A stretch of 43,643 bases of DNA from Planctomycetota bacterium (GTDB lineage Bacteria; Planctomycetota; Phycisphaerae; WQYP01): the NCBI GenBank assembly GCA_021810145.1, contig JAJZJL010000023.1, positions 1 through 43,643 of the forward strand, written 5' to 3'. A program made the translations under genes and the position numbers. Below, in pieces: positions 1 to 7,825 of the stretch (its first letter is position 1; every line of letters begins with the position of its first letter). A model generated the notes under the pieces. That model searched no databases, was not told where the DNA came from, and saw only the letters and a list, made by a program, of their open reading frames with translations.

Positions 1-24
1 CCATGTCCTCTGAGAAACCTCTCT

Positions 25-51
25 CGTATCCGCGTTATCCGCGCTATCCGC
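25..51. repeat. Tandem nonamer repeat, 3 units
   Basis: Three consecutive 9-bp units (CGTATCCGC, GTTATCCGC, GCTATCCGC) share the core TATCCGC. The element at 209-261 starts with a similar pair of 9-mers, so these are probably one repeat family. Confidence 0.6.
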
Positions 52-150
52 GGTCCATTCAACAAGACTTCCAGGCTAGCCCGGGCATCGGAGCGAGGTT
101 CCAGTTCTTGCAATGCGATTTCCACCACCGGGGAGCCAACTGGCATCACC

Positions 151-177
151 ACCGATCTCACGGATTTAACGGATAAC
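151..177. repeat. Degenerate nonamer repeat, 3 units
   Basis: Three adjacent 9-bp units (ACCGATCTC, ACGGATTTA, ACGGATAAC) share AC-GAT spacing. The array is more degenerate than 25-51 and is called by periodicity, so confidence is moderate. Confidence 0.45.
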
Positions 178-208
178 GCGCGAGCCATGTCCCTTCAGAA
201 GCCATTCC

Positions 209-261
209 CGTATCCGCGCAGTCCGCTTAGAGAGTTTACCCCGTGCGCGCCGGGGCGGTCC
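209..261 (+). repeat. 53-bp dispersed repeat, copy 1
   Basis: This segment matches the reverse complement of 17851-17903 over 53 bp with one visible mismatch (A at 220). It begins with CGTATCCGC and ends in the GC-rich part GCGCGCCGGGGCGGTCC. Both copies lie between genes and neither encodes an obvious protein. The near-identity points to recent copying or to selection on the sequence. Confidence 0.8.
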
Positions 262-330
262 ATCCCATCCTGCCAGTAAGCCAATCCGATTCGGCATCGC
301 CTATACCCGCCGCACCCAAAACTAATTCGA

Positions 331-415
331 TCGTTGTTCGTTGTTTCCCGGCGCGCCGGGACTCGTTGCTCGTTGCTCCCCGCCGCGCCGGGGATCGTTG
401 AGTGTGGCTCATTGC
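331..415. repeat. Heptamer array interleaved with GC palindromes
   Basis: Two TCGTTGT units (331-344) are followed by the perfect 16-bp palindrome TCCCGGCGCGCCGGGA (346-361), two TCGTTGC units (363-376), a second near-palindrome TCCCCGCCGCGCCGGGGA (377-394), then TCGTTGA (395-401) and TCATTGC (409-415). The alternation of 7-bp units and 18-nt palindromic spacers is regular. A close relative of the second palindrome stands at 32829-32846. Confidence 0.7.
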
Positions 416-537
416 CCGCTCTTTCAGAGTTTTCGCAACCGATCGCATGTATGTTGCGGAAGCGGGCACAGGCCCGCCGAGGAAGGTCCTTTCCTCCATT
501 TTCCCACGTTGCATAAATTGGTGGTACAATAAGAGCC

Positions 538-981
538 ATGGTTGAAAGTTTTTCCAACGTTCCTGGTTTGGCGCTCGGTGGCGGTGTATGGGTGGACCGG
601 CAGCGTTTGCAGTTTGGCTTTTCGCGCTCGGGTGGCCCAGGCGGTCAGAATGTCAATAAAGTCAACACCAAAACCGATTTACGCGTTCACCCGGATGATC
701 TCCATGGTCTGAATGTTAAAGCTCGGTTGCGACTCATTGCCGCCGTTGGCCGCCGCGTTGATGCCGCCGGTGCCATTGTGCTGGTGAGTTCCAATCAGCG
801 CACGCAGGAAGCCAATCGTCGCGCTTGTGTTGAAAAACTCAAACTACTGGTATCCGAAGCCATGGTGGAACCCAAAAAACGCCGCAAAACCCGTCCCACC
901 AAGGCCAGTAAAACACGTCGCCTGGAAGCCAAACGTGTGCGATCCGATGTTAAGCGCTCCCGCCGCAGTCCGGCGGAGTAA
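538..981 (+). CDS. arfB: ArfB-like peptidyl-tRNA hydrolase (ribosome rescue)
   Basis: This 147-residue protein has the class I release-factor catalytic motif GGQ in SGGPGGQNVNK (residues 31-41), followed by an Arg/Lys-rich tail ending in KRSRRSPAE. It lacks the codon-recognition domain of RF1/RF2. In the ArfB/YaeJ family this arrangement hydrolyses peptidyl-tRNA on stalled ribosomes, with the basic tail entering the empty mRNA channel. The length is normal for the family. The ATG at 538 is preceded only by a weak AAGAG. It stands alone and faces the M42 peptidase gene, whose stop is 24 bp away. No hairpin terminator is visible between them. Confidence 0.85.
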   Translation: MVESFSNVPGLALGGGVWVDRQRLQFGFSRSGGPGGQNVNKVNTKTDLRVHPDDLHGLNVKARLRLIAAVGRRVDAAGAIVLVSSNQRTQEANRRACVEKLKLLVSEAMVEPKKRRKTRPTKASKTRRLEAKRVRSDVKRSRRSPAE

Positions 982-1005
982 AAATGAAATTCCCCGATTA
1001 GATAG

Positions 1006-2202
1006 TCAGACGACTTTCTTCCCCCGCACGCCTTGTGCCAGCAGCGTGCACTGTTCGCGCTGGTGTAAGTCAGTGAATCTCTTTTTCAGATCTCCCATGC
1101 CCGGTTTATACTGCGGAAACTTGACGCAAATATGCGTCAGCAACTCGATTTCGGCGGCAAAATCACTGAGATCAATGGTCTCGCTGGCAATCATCGGTCC
1201 AGCGGTTGGAATGCTCGGGGCGTTGTCCGCCACAGGTGTTTCAAGCATGTTGTGGTAATTTCCCAGAGCCAGACAAATGGCTCCGGTTTCATATCCGAAT
1301 GCATGAAATACTGTGGAATCGCAGGTTCCCCCATCCATTAGCGCCCGCTGATAATGAAACTGTGAATCTTCATCGGCGATCCCGCCGGCAGTCATGGCCA
1401 TGAAGCGCGTTAAGCCGGGACTGAATGTGCTGGTGCGGTCGCCCACGCGAATCACCGGCCCGGCTCCCTGCGCCGCCTGAGCTGTGGCTTTACTGGTTTC
1501 CAGGCCAATAACGGCACAATTGCGCGGTATCAGACCTCGGCGGGCCGCCGCGATGGCTCCGGCAAATCCTACTTCCTCGGCGCGCGTCAGCAGTATGGTC
1601 ACATTGCATCTGGCCTTGAGTTCCACCAGCCGTTCCAGCACGCACAAACATGCCGCCACGCCCGCCAGATCGTCGCACGCCCGGGCCATGAATAGTTGTT
1701 TGCTTTCCCCCGCATCGGGCAGATGCCAGGTACCGATGGTCCCGCGCGGAATCTTTACCCCGCACGCCGCCAGGATCACACGCATGGGTGTACTTTTCTT
1801 TGCCGCCGTCACCTTTAACACGCGCGTTTTCACCGGTTTGGGTAATTCTCCCGTCAGGCCGCTGGCCGGCCACAACGCCACGGCCGCATCTGCAAAACAT
1901 GATGGCTTTACGCCGCCTCGAAAAATAGCCCGTATGGTGCCATCGCGTCCCATGCCCGTGACCACAAAGCCGGGATGATCCAGATGGGCTTCCAGTACCA
2001 GCAAACGTGATCCCCGCCGGCCCATGTGGTAATCCAGATGGATATTGCCCACCGCATCTTCACGCCAGGTGATATGTTCCGAACGCGGCGCTGTACCATG
2101 CCATCGGCGTATCGCGGCCGTCACCATTTCTTCCCGATACGGTGCTGTGGGCGTATTGCACAGACATGATAGAATTTGATAAAACGTATCCCGCAGTTTC
2201 AA
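1006..2202 (-). CDS. M42-family metalloaminopeptidase
   Basis: This 398-residue protein is a probable cytosolic dinuclear-metal aminopeptidase of the M42 (PepA/FrvX/DUF-endoglucanase) type, which trims short peptides. Visible metal and catalytic motifs in order are HLD (73-75), ACDD (175-178), RAEEVG with the Glu-Glu pair at 209-210, LET (234-236) and YH (316-317). The fourth ligand position is Glu235, where many M42 enzymes have Asp. The start is TTG at 2202, chosen because AAAGGA lies 8 nt upstream and overlaps the stop of the preceding membrane-protein gene. That gives a 12-bp gap and probable translational coupling. M20-type peptidases are the main alternative, but the order of motifs fits M42 better. 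Confidence 0.8.
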   Translation of the reverse strand: MKLRDTFYQILSCLCNTPTAPYREEMVTAAIRRWHGTAPRSEHITWREDAVGNIHLDYHMGRRGSRLLVLEAHLDHPGFVVTGMGRDGTIRAIFRGGVKPSCFADAAVALWPASGLTGELPKPVKTRVLKVTAAKKSTPMRVILAACGVKIPRGTIGTWHLPDAGESKQLFMARACDDLAGVAACLCVLERLVELKARCNVTILLTRAEEVGFAGAIAAARRGLIPRNCAVIGLETSKATAQAAQGAGPVIRVGDRTSTFSPGLTRFMAMTAGGIADEDSQFHYQRALMDGGTCDSTVFHAFGYETGAICLALGNYHNMLETPVADNAPSIPTAGPMIASETIDLSDFAAEIELLTHICVKFPQYKPGMGDLKKRFTDLHQREQCTLLAQGVRGKKVV

Positions 2203-2214
2203 AATTTTATTCCT

Positions 2215-3930
2215 TTACTGCCGCTGAATCAGCGGCCTGACGGATTTGGCCGCGTCGTCCGGCTGGTCGGGAAAAATTTCATTCAGGCTCTGCCCGTCCA
2301 CGCTGCGCCGCAGCAGCAGATATAAAATTGTGTTGCCGGCAAAATAATAACTCATCACATAGGCCCCCAGCAGCGTCACCGCCAGAAAAAGCCAGAAATA
2401 CAGAAATATCGCGCCAAGAAACTCCGACCAGTTCATCGCCCACCAGTTGATGGGGGCAATGAGTGCTCCGAATCGCGGTGGCTGCCACATCGCATCGAGT
2501 TTTCCGCCGCCGGTATTCCATCCGTGCAGCAGGCCAAACAAGCTTACACCCCACCCGACAAAAATATGCACGCCCGCGAGCAGTACATACATGGCAAAGG
2601 ATAAAAATAAATAGGTTGCCGCGCCATAAACCATCAGCAAAAGTGTATAAAACAGCATCCGCCATGGGCGGGCGTACACGTAGCTGAAACTGCGGCTTAT
2701 CGCGTCGAAGGAATCGGATCCTTCAACCGCCAGTGTAGGATAAATCAGGTTAAATCCACCGATTACGCCCAGTGCCATAAGCATGATAATAAAGCCCAGA
2801 ATCAGAAATGCGATAAATATCACGCCAATAACAATCTCCCCCAGAAACGGAATCGCCCCGACCAATGATAAAATAGTCAGCGCCAGTCCGGTCCCCAGTA
2901 TCGTAATAAAAGGCAGCAGTGGAGCTTTAATAAACGAACCAAGGTGGGAAACCGTAAACGCAATATTCGCTGAGAATGTCGGGCGCTTGCCTGAAAATTC
3001 CAGAGCCGTCTGCCGGCATATCATCGCGCCGGCCAAAGCGGTGGCCAATATGCTGATAACCACCAGAAATAGCACGCTTAAAAGATAAAACAAACGCCGA
3101 AAGAAAAGTCCCGCCCCATGTTCCCCGCCGATTGCCCGAACCGGAGGCGCGCCGGTAATTAACCATGTCGGCCCGGTGATAAGCATATTCGCCAGACATC
3201 CGGTTATGGAATCATTTTCCCACAGGCCGTGGCGCCCGACAGGCAAAATTCCAGTTCCCACCTGCACCACCGCCCGATCGGACTCCCCGTTGGCAGCTTG
3301 CATCGGAGCCAGGCGCAGCAACGCCGCGGTATTATTCACCAGGAGGTGAAATTCTCTGATTTCATATCGCATCAGTGCCGAGAATATGCCCCGCCCAACC
3401 ATGGATTTGAGATGACGCATCTGGTTCAGCAGCTTGAATGCGGCCCGCCGTCGGGCCTGATTGACCACTGCCGCGCTTACTGCCGGTCCCGCGGCCGCAT
3501 GAACCGCCTGGAGAAATTGTCGCTCATATACCGCTTTAATCGTGCCATAAGCGGTGCCGGGATCTTGCGCCAGTGCATTGGTCTGATCTGCAGTTAATTG
3601 CGGTTGGAGGCTCTGCAGCAAATCCGCAAGGGCCTGCGTGCGGCTGGTTCGGTTCTGTTTGAGCAGATCATCGTAATAACCGGGAATGGGAGAATGAAAG
3701 GCGGCAATTTCCCCCGGCATGACCTGATAGCGCCATAAAACATCAAATGTCCGGCCCGCACAATAGATCACCAGAATAGCCAGTAACGCTGTGATCATGC
3801 ACGCCGGTTGAATGGCCATGCGGAAGGCCCGAAACAGGGCGCTGAATTCAAATATGGAAGCAAACTTCACATTTTCCAGTGTGAAGTTCTGGTAAATTCT
3901 TTCTTCATCGGTCCGTATTGGATCACCCAT
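2215..3930 (-). CDS. Multi-pass membrane protein, function unknown
   Basis: This is a 571-residue integral membrane protein with roughly seven or eight hydrophobic segments. One is near the N-terminus (ACMITALLAILVIYC), then comes a soluble, probably extracytoplasmic part of about 200 residues, and then a dense membrane region in the C-terminal half. Between helices is a polar stretch with SFDAISRSFSYVYARPWR, a pattern I associate with conserved planctomycete membrane proteins, though I cannot name the family. The ATG at 3930 (MGDPIRT) is preferred. A TTG at 3960 with GGAG only 4 nt upstream is possible and would add ten residues. It is the first gene of a two-gene minus-strand unit with the M42 peptidase. 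No catalytic motif is visible. Confidence 0.75.
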   Translation of the reverse strand: MGDPIRTDEERIYQNFTLENVKFASIFEFSALFRAFRMAIQPACMITALLAILVIYCAGRTFDVLWRYQVMPGEIAAFHSPIPGYYDDLLKQNRTSRTQALADLLQSLQPQLTADQTNALAQDPGTAYGTIKAVYERQFLQAVHAAAGPAVSAAVVNQARRRAAFKLLNQMRHLKSMVGRGIFSALMRYEIREFHLLVNNTAALLRLAPMQAANGESDRAVVQVGTGILPVGRHGLWENDSITGCLANMLITGPTWLITGAPPVRAIGGEHGAGLFFRRLFYLLSVLFLVVISILATALAGAMICRQTALEFSGKRPTFSANIAFTVSHLGSFIKAPLLPFITILGTGLALTILSLVGAIPFLGEIVIGVIFIAFLILGFIIMLMALGVIGGFNLIYPTLAVEGSDSFDAISRSFSYVYARPWRMLFYTLLLMVYGAATYLFLSFAMYVLLAGVHIFVGWGVSLFGLLHGWNTGGGKLDAMWQPPRFGALIAPINWWAMNWSEFLGAIFLYFWLFLAVTLLGAYVMSYYFAGNTILYLLLRRSVDGQSLNEIFPDQPDDAAKSVRPLIQRQ

Positions 3931-3960
3931 CGTTCTTGACGCCTCGCTGCATGTTTCCAA

Positions 3961-4361
3961 GTGTCTCCATGATAATGGATTTATCGAAATATTGCCGTTA
4001 TCTTCTCACATACCCCTTCCCACCCGCCCGCGCCAACCGAATGTGCCGGTATTATATGGATTTGTTCCAACCCTGAACATATTGCCACCGCAGCCGCAAG
4101 CTCCGCGCCAGACCAAAAGGATGCGGGGGCTGCCAACACGGGCCTGCACATAGATCATGAATAATAGGAGAGCGGGAATTAAAGAAATCGGCGTTCACCC
4201 GTCACCGGGTATATTCCGGCGGGAATACCACGGGGATAAACCCCGTGGCTCGCTTACGGCACACGCGTAGGTTGCGGGATACAGCCAAGGCCGACGCGAC
4301 GAACGTCTGGCGATGGGGACAACATTAGGCGCTCGGATGAACTTGTGCTATCCTGTTATCG
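3961..4361. other. Intergenic region with a perfect 8-bp hairpin
   Basis: No gene is seen in this divergent spacer. At 4228-4248 an inverted repeat, CCACGGGG-ATAAA-CCCCGTGG, can form an 8-bp stem with a 5-nt loop. It has no T-tract, so it is not a classical terminator. Near the right end TGC-TATCCT (4346-4354) resembles an extended -10 element for the next gene, with only a weak -35 match (TTAGGC about 18 bp upstream). Confidence 0.5.
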
Positions 4362-4367
4362 GTGCAC

Positions 4368-5132
4368 ATGGAGGAATATTACCTGGCTACCAGGGAGCGC
4401 ATTCTCATCACCGTTCGTACCTACCCGGTGATCAGCCTGCAATACATTGAAACCGTATGTACAGGTGGGATCACCGATGGTGGGGAATGGCGGCGGCTGT
4501 ATCCGGTTCCGCTGCGCTACCTCGACGAAGAAAGGCAGTATAAAACCTTCGATGTCGTCGATGTGGAAGTAAAGCCGGGAAAGGATACCCGGCCCGAAAG
4601 CCGTGTTCCCGTAGTTGCGACTTTACGCATAATCTCGAGTCTTAAAAGCTGGACCCAACGCCGTAATTGGGTCGAGAGGACAACTTTCGCATCTCTTGAT
4701 GAGATGGTGTCGGCAGGAAAATCACTGGCACCCGTACAGGTGCGGGAGGTTCTCGAATTTATCGCTGAACCGACTGCGCCGCAATGGAATCAAGCTCAAT
4801 TGGAAAAAATCAAGCAGGGAAATCTTTTCGATGACCGGCAGCCGTTGGAAAAAATACCGTTCGATTTTCGTTTTCGCTGGATAGATGGTTCGGGAAAAGA
4901 GTACAATTCCCATGTGATGGCTTGGGAGTTCGGTGAAACGTGGAGAAGCTATAGCAGGAGATATGCGGACCCTATCGCCGTGATGCGAGATAAATGGTTG
5001 AACGACTTGTGTTCGCCGAAACGTGACGTATCCTTCTTCATGGGTAACCAAAACCGCTTTCGAGACCAGTTTTCGATCTGTGGTATATTCGGGCCGCCAA
5101 AACAAAAGGAATCTGATGCAACGCTTTGGTAG
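4368..5132 (+). CDS. Conserved protein paired with DUF488, unknown function
   Basis: I do not recognise a named family for this protein of about 254 residues. It opens with a hydrophobic strand-rich segment (ILITVRTYPVIS), followed by a Cys/Gly-containing stretch and a Trp/Arg-rich LYPVPLRYL. The second half is basic and mixed. There are no membrane segments or signal peptide. The start is uncertain: GTG at 4362 and ATG at 4368 both lie within or just before a strong GGAGGA (4370-4375). That sequence would best serve an in-frame CTG at 4383. The stop overlaps the DUF488 gene by 17 bp, so the two are almost certainly co-translated and probably act together. Confidence 0.7.
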   Translation: MEEYYLATRERILITVRTYPVISLQYIETVCTGGITDGGEWRRLYPVPLRYLDEERQYKTFDVVDVEVKPGKDTRPESRVPVVATLRIISSLKSWTQRRNWVERTTFASLDEMVSAGKSLAPVQVREVLEFIAEPTAPQWNQAQLEKIKQGNLFDDRQPLEKIPFDFRFRWIDGSGKEYNSHVMAWEFGETWRSYSRRYADPIAVMRDKWLNDLCSPKRDVSFFMGNQNRFRDQFSICGIFGPPKQKESDATLW

Positions 5133-5688
5133 GGAATTTGCAAAACGACGAATCGCAAATATCGCAACGCTCGAACGGGCGCTCGGCGTAGCGGCATTGC
5201 CATTGTCGGCTACCGGTCGGCCAACCGCGTACCGTACAATTCGTGCGGGGGGCAAGGTTACTATTTTCACCGTCGGCTACGAAAAGCGCGACGGCGAGGG
5301 GCTGGTCTCGCTGCTGGTCGATGCGGGAATTCAGTTGCTTGCCGACATTCGAGAGAAACCCATGTCTCGCGTGCCTGATTTTCGCGCTACGGCGCTTCGA
5401 GGCTTTTGTGAGAACGCTGGGATTGAGTACCGCGGATGGCCCGCTCTTGGGTCCACCGAGAAACTGCGTGAAGAACTCAAGGCTACCGGTGATTTCAAAC
5501 GGTTTGAACGTGCATTCCGGATTCACGTCATCAGGAGCGGCCAGCACGCACTGGAAGAACTTGCTGCGGCGGCAAGGAAGAAGTCCACTGCACTGCTGTG
5601 CTACGAGCGATTCCACGAGGAGTGCCACCGCAGCACGGTCGCGGAATTGTTGGCCGATATTCTGGATGCGGGAATCGTGGCGATATAA
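5116..5688 (+). CDS. DUF488 family protein
   Basis: This 190-residue protein is recognised as DUF488 by the N-terminal FTVGYEKR, the VDAGIQLLADIRE segment and the C-terminal LLCYERFHEECHRS with its Cys-His-Arg signature. The biochemical role of the family is not settled. The Cys/Arg motif has prompted suggestions of phosphatase-like or nucleic-acid-related activity, and I do not choose. The ATG at 5116 is selected over an upstream GTG at 5023 because AAAGGA (5104-5109) sits 6 nt before it and because family similarity begins downstream. It overlaps the preceding gene by 17 bp. The pair looks like a portable two-gene cassette set between housekeeping genes. Confidence 0.8.
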   Translation: MQRFGREFAKRRIANIATLERALGVAALPLSATGRPTAYRTIRAGGKVTIFTVGYEKRDGEGLVSLLVDAGIQLLADIREKPMSRVPDFRATALRGFCENAGIEYRGWPALGSTEKLREELKATGDFKRFERAFRIHVIRSGQHALEELAAAARKKSTALLCYERFHEECHRSTVAELLADILDAGIVAI

Positions 5689-5716
5689 CCCCCAAGCTGT
5701 CCGGTTGCCGGGCCGC

Positions 5717-5751
5717 AAGGCTTTCTTCCGCTTTCCAAAATGGGAAGCCTT
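5717..5751. terminator. Inverted repeat between convergent genes
   Basis: AAGGCTT (5717-5723) and AAGCCTT (5745-5751) are complementary arms. An alternative inner stem pairs CTTTCC (5731-5736) with GGGAAG (5742-5747). It lies between the convergent DUF488 and nadK genes and could serve both. No clear T-tract follows, so this is a weak call. Confidence 0.3.
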
Positions 5752-5862
5752 CGCCGCCGAACAGGTGGCACATCCGCTTCCTGCTGCTTGCGCCTTGCAA
5801 ATGACATGTTCTTTATCCGGGCAACCCGTGATCCGCAATTCTGAAATTGAAACGCAATAACT

Positions 5863-6750
5863 TTATGCCCGCGGGCTTTGCGCCCAATGCAATTTGCTGG
5901 CCAGCATCTGCCAATGGCTCATCGCCGGGTTCTCCACAAGTTGCAGTGTTTTTTTCGCCCGCCGCACCACTACATACTGGCCCGCCACCAGCGGTTGACT
6001 GACCTGCCCGTCAAAACTGACGTGCGTCCCGGGATTGACACGTATCGGCGTGATGCGTATCTCGGTATCGTCCGGTACCACCACCGGACGAAATGACAGC
6101 GAGTGCGGGCAAATGGGGGTGATGACCACGGCGTTAATATCCGGCGAAATCAGCGGTCCGCCCGCGGACAGATTGTACCCGGTGGATCCCGATGACGTTG
6201 ACACAATTAAACCGTCGCCGCGGAAGGTGGTCGTGTCATGGCCGTTTATGGCAATGGTTAACTGCACCATCCGGAACGGTATGCCCGCGTTGATGACCAC
6301 ATCATTAAGAGCCGCACATTGAAATACCGGTTCCGTCTGCAAGGCCGTCGGCCCAGGCTCCGGAGCATCGGGATTTTCCGGAGCATTATAAATAGCTCCG
6401 TCCAGCATCAGCCGCTGTGATATTTTTAATTCACCTCCGAGTATTTGCGGCAATTGCGCTCTGAATTCGTCTACGGTAAACGATGCCAGATATCCAAGCT
6501 TTCCGAAATTAATGCCCACGAGAGCCGCTCTCATGCCGGAAATAAACCGCGCAGCCTGCAATATGGTTCCGTCGCCCCCCAGCAGTATGAGAATATCCGG
6601 ATCAAAGGCGTCAAATGAGGGCCGGGAAATGGTGGGAATCATCCGGATGTCATGGGCATGACCGCCGATATCGCGCATCGTGGCCAATAGCGCCTGCGCT
6701 GCCGCCACTGCATCCGATTTATCCAAATTAGGTGCCAGAGCAATTCGCAT
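5863..6750 (-). CDS. nadK: NAD kinase
   Basis: This 295-residue protein phosphorylates NAD to NADP using ATP or polyphosphate in the cytosol. Diagnostic motifs are GGDGT (58-62), the catalytic-site pair ND (149-150) and RGDGLIVSTSSGSTGYNLSA (177-196), the family's second nucleotide-binding signature. The length is typical. The ATG at 6750 has a poor ribosome binding site. It is transcribed away from the response regulator gene. In the shared 171-bp spacer the minus strand carries a weak promoter-like TTAACA with TAATAA 17 bp downstream. Confidence 0.95.
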   Translation of the reverse strand: MRIALAPNLDKSDAVAAAQALLATMRDIGGHAHDIRMIPTISRPSFDAFDPDILILLGGDGTILQAARFISGMRAALVGINFGKLGYLASFTVDEFRAQLPQILGGELKISQRLMLDGAIYNAPENPDAPEPGPTALQTEPVFQCAALNDVVINAGIPFRMVQLTIAINGHDTTTFRGDGLIVSTSSGSTGYNLSAGGPLISPDINAVVITPICPHSLSFRPVVVPDDTEIRITPIRVNPGTHVSFDGQVSQPLVAGQYVVVRRAKKTLQLVENPAMSHWQMLASKLHWAQSPRA

Positions 6751-6921
6751 AAGCCATCAAGATACCGGCTATCGGTAGCTGCGGCCAGTCTGCGGCGCTG
6801 CTAGCGGATTATTAAGTATTTGATAAATTTGTGTTAATCCTGTTATCGCGGCCTTGACCGGGCGTGTCCCGGCGGCCAAGGTGGGGTAAAATAGGGTCGT
6901 GGTTCAGGGGACTGGAGTTTT

Positions 6922-7632
6922 ATGGCCCGAAAGAAAAAAATACTGGTCGTTGATGATGAGCGCGATCTTGTGGACCTTATCGGCATGAATCTGCTGCGAC
7001 AGGGTTACGAGGCGCTCACCGCTCATGATGGCAAAGTCGGTCTGGAAATGGCCCGTAAGCTGGCACCGGATTTGATTCTTCTGGACTTGATGATGCCCGG
7101 CCTGACCGGGCAGGAAGTGGCCACGCGCCTGAAAGGCGACCCCCAAACCGCCAATATTCCCGTGCTGATGCTTACCGCCCGCGGCGAAGAAACCGATATT
7201 ATCGTCGGTCTTTCGCTGGGGGCCGATGATTATGTCACCAAACCCTTTTCCATGAAGGTGCTCATGGCCCGGATCGCCGCGGTGCTGCGGAGAAAAGCCG
7301 CCACCGCTGAAGCCGGCCAGCAGATTCTCAGCAACGGTCCGATGGTTATTGATGAAGCCCGGCATGAAGTCACCTTGGAAGGCCGCCCCATTACCGTTAC
7401 TCCCACGGAATTCAAACTGCTCACGGCCCTGGCGCTGGCGCGCGGGCGCGTGCTGTCACGGGATCAGCTTACGGATCGGGTTATGGGTTCGGAAGTGTAT
7501 GTGACCGATCGCGCTATTGACGTGCATGTAACGGCCGTGCGAAAAAAGCTCGGCGATTACCAATGGATGATCCACACCGTTCGCGGTGTGGGTTATAAAC
7601 TCCTGGAAAACAAAGAAGAAGGCGGCGTCTGA
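6922..7632 (+). CDS. PhoB/OmpR-type response regulator
   Basis: This 236-residue protein has an N-terminal receiver domain with acidic residues D11 and D12, phospho-acceptor D55 in LILLDLMMPG, T85 and K107. A C-terminal winged helix (about 130-230) contains TPTEFKLL and the recognition region DRAIDVHVTAVRKKLG. It is a DNA-binding transcription factor controlled by phosphorylation. The ATG at 6922 follows GGAG by 4 nt. The histidine kinase begins 193 bp downstream on the same strand, so they form a cognate pair. By order and similarity it is closest to PhoB, but no phosphate genes lie nearby to confirm the stimulus. Confidence 0.92.
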   Translation: MARKKKILVVDDERDLVDLIGMNLLRQGYEALTAHDGKVGLEMARKLAPDLILLDLMMPGLTGQEVATRLKGDPQTANIPVLMLTARGEETDIIVGLSLGADDYVTKPFSMKVLMARIAAVLRRKAATAEAGQQILSNGPMVIDEARHEVTLEGRPITVTPTEFKLLTALALARGRVLSRDQLTDRVMGSEVYVTDRAIDVHVTAVRKKLGDYQWMIHTVRGVGYKLLENKEEGGV

Positions 7633-7825
7633 CGGACCACATTCTCCTGGCTTGCAATCGTTGACGCAGCACTGTCGTGATGGGCGCACACCACGGTGGA
7701 GCCTGTGCGGAAGTGAATTCAGCATGTTCGGAGCGTACCCAAAGCCCAGTGCGATGACGTCTGCCCCGCTGCCATCCGTGGGCCGCTTCTTGCGTCCCAC
7801 GGTATTCCTGCGATGATCTGATGTT

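Larger units (their letters stand above)
1..537. other. Gene-free repeat-rich intergenic region
   Basis: No convincing gene is seen here. Open frames exist on both strands but none resembles a known family and none has a good ribosome binding site. The stretch is built of short tandem repeats (9-bp units at 25-51 and 151-177, 7-bp units at 331-415), GC-rich palindromes (346-361 and 377-394) and a 53-bp element that recurs inverted at 17851-17903. The same vocabulary reappears at 32820-33020. Confidence 0.6.

Noticed and set aside
5023..5115. Upstream extension of the DUF488 gene
   Set aside because: It overlaps the preceding gene by over 100 bp, has no family similarity, and a perfect ribosome binding site serves the ATG at 5116.
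6854..6892. Promoter TTGACC with TAAAAT before the response regulator
   Set aside because: The spacing is 27 bp, too long for sigma-70.
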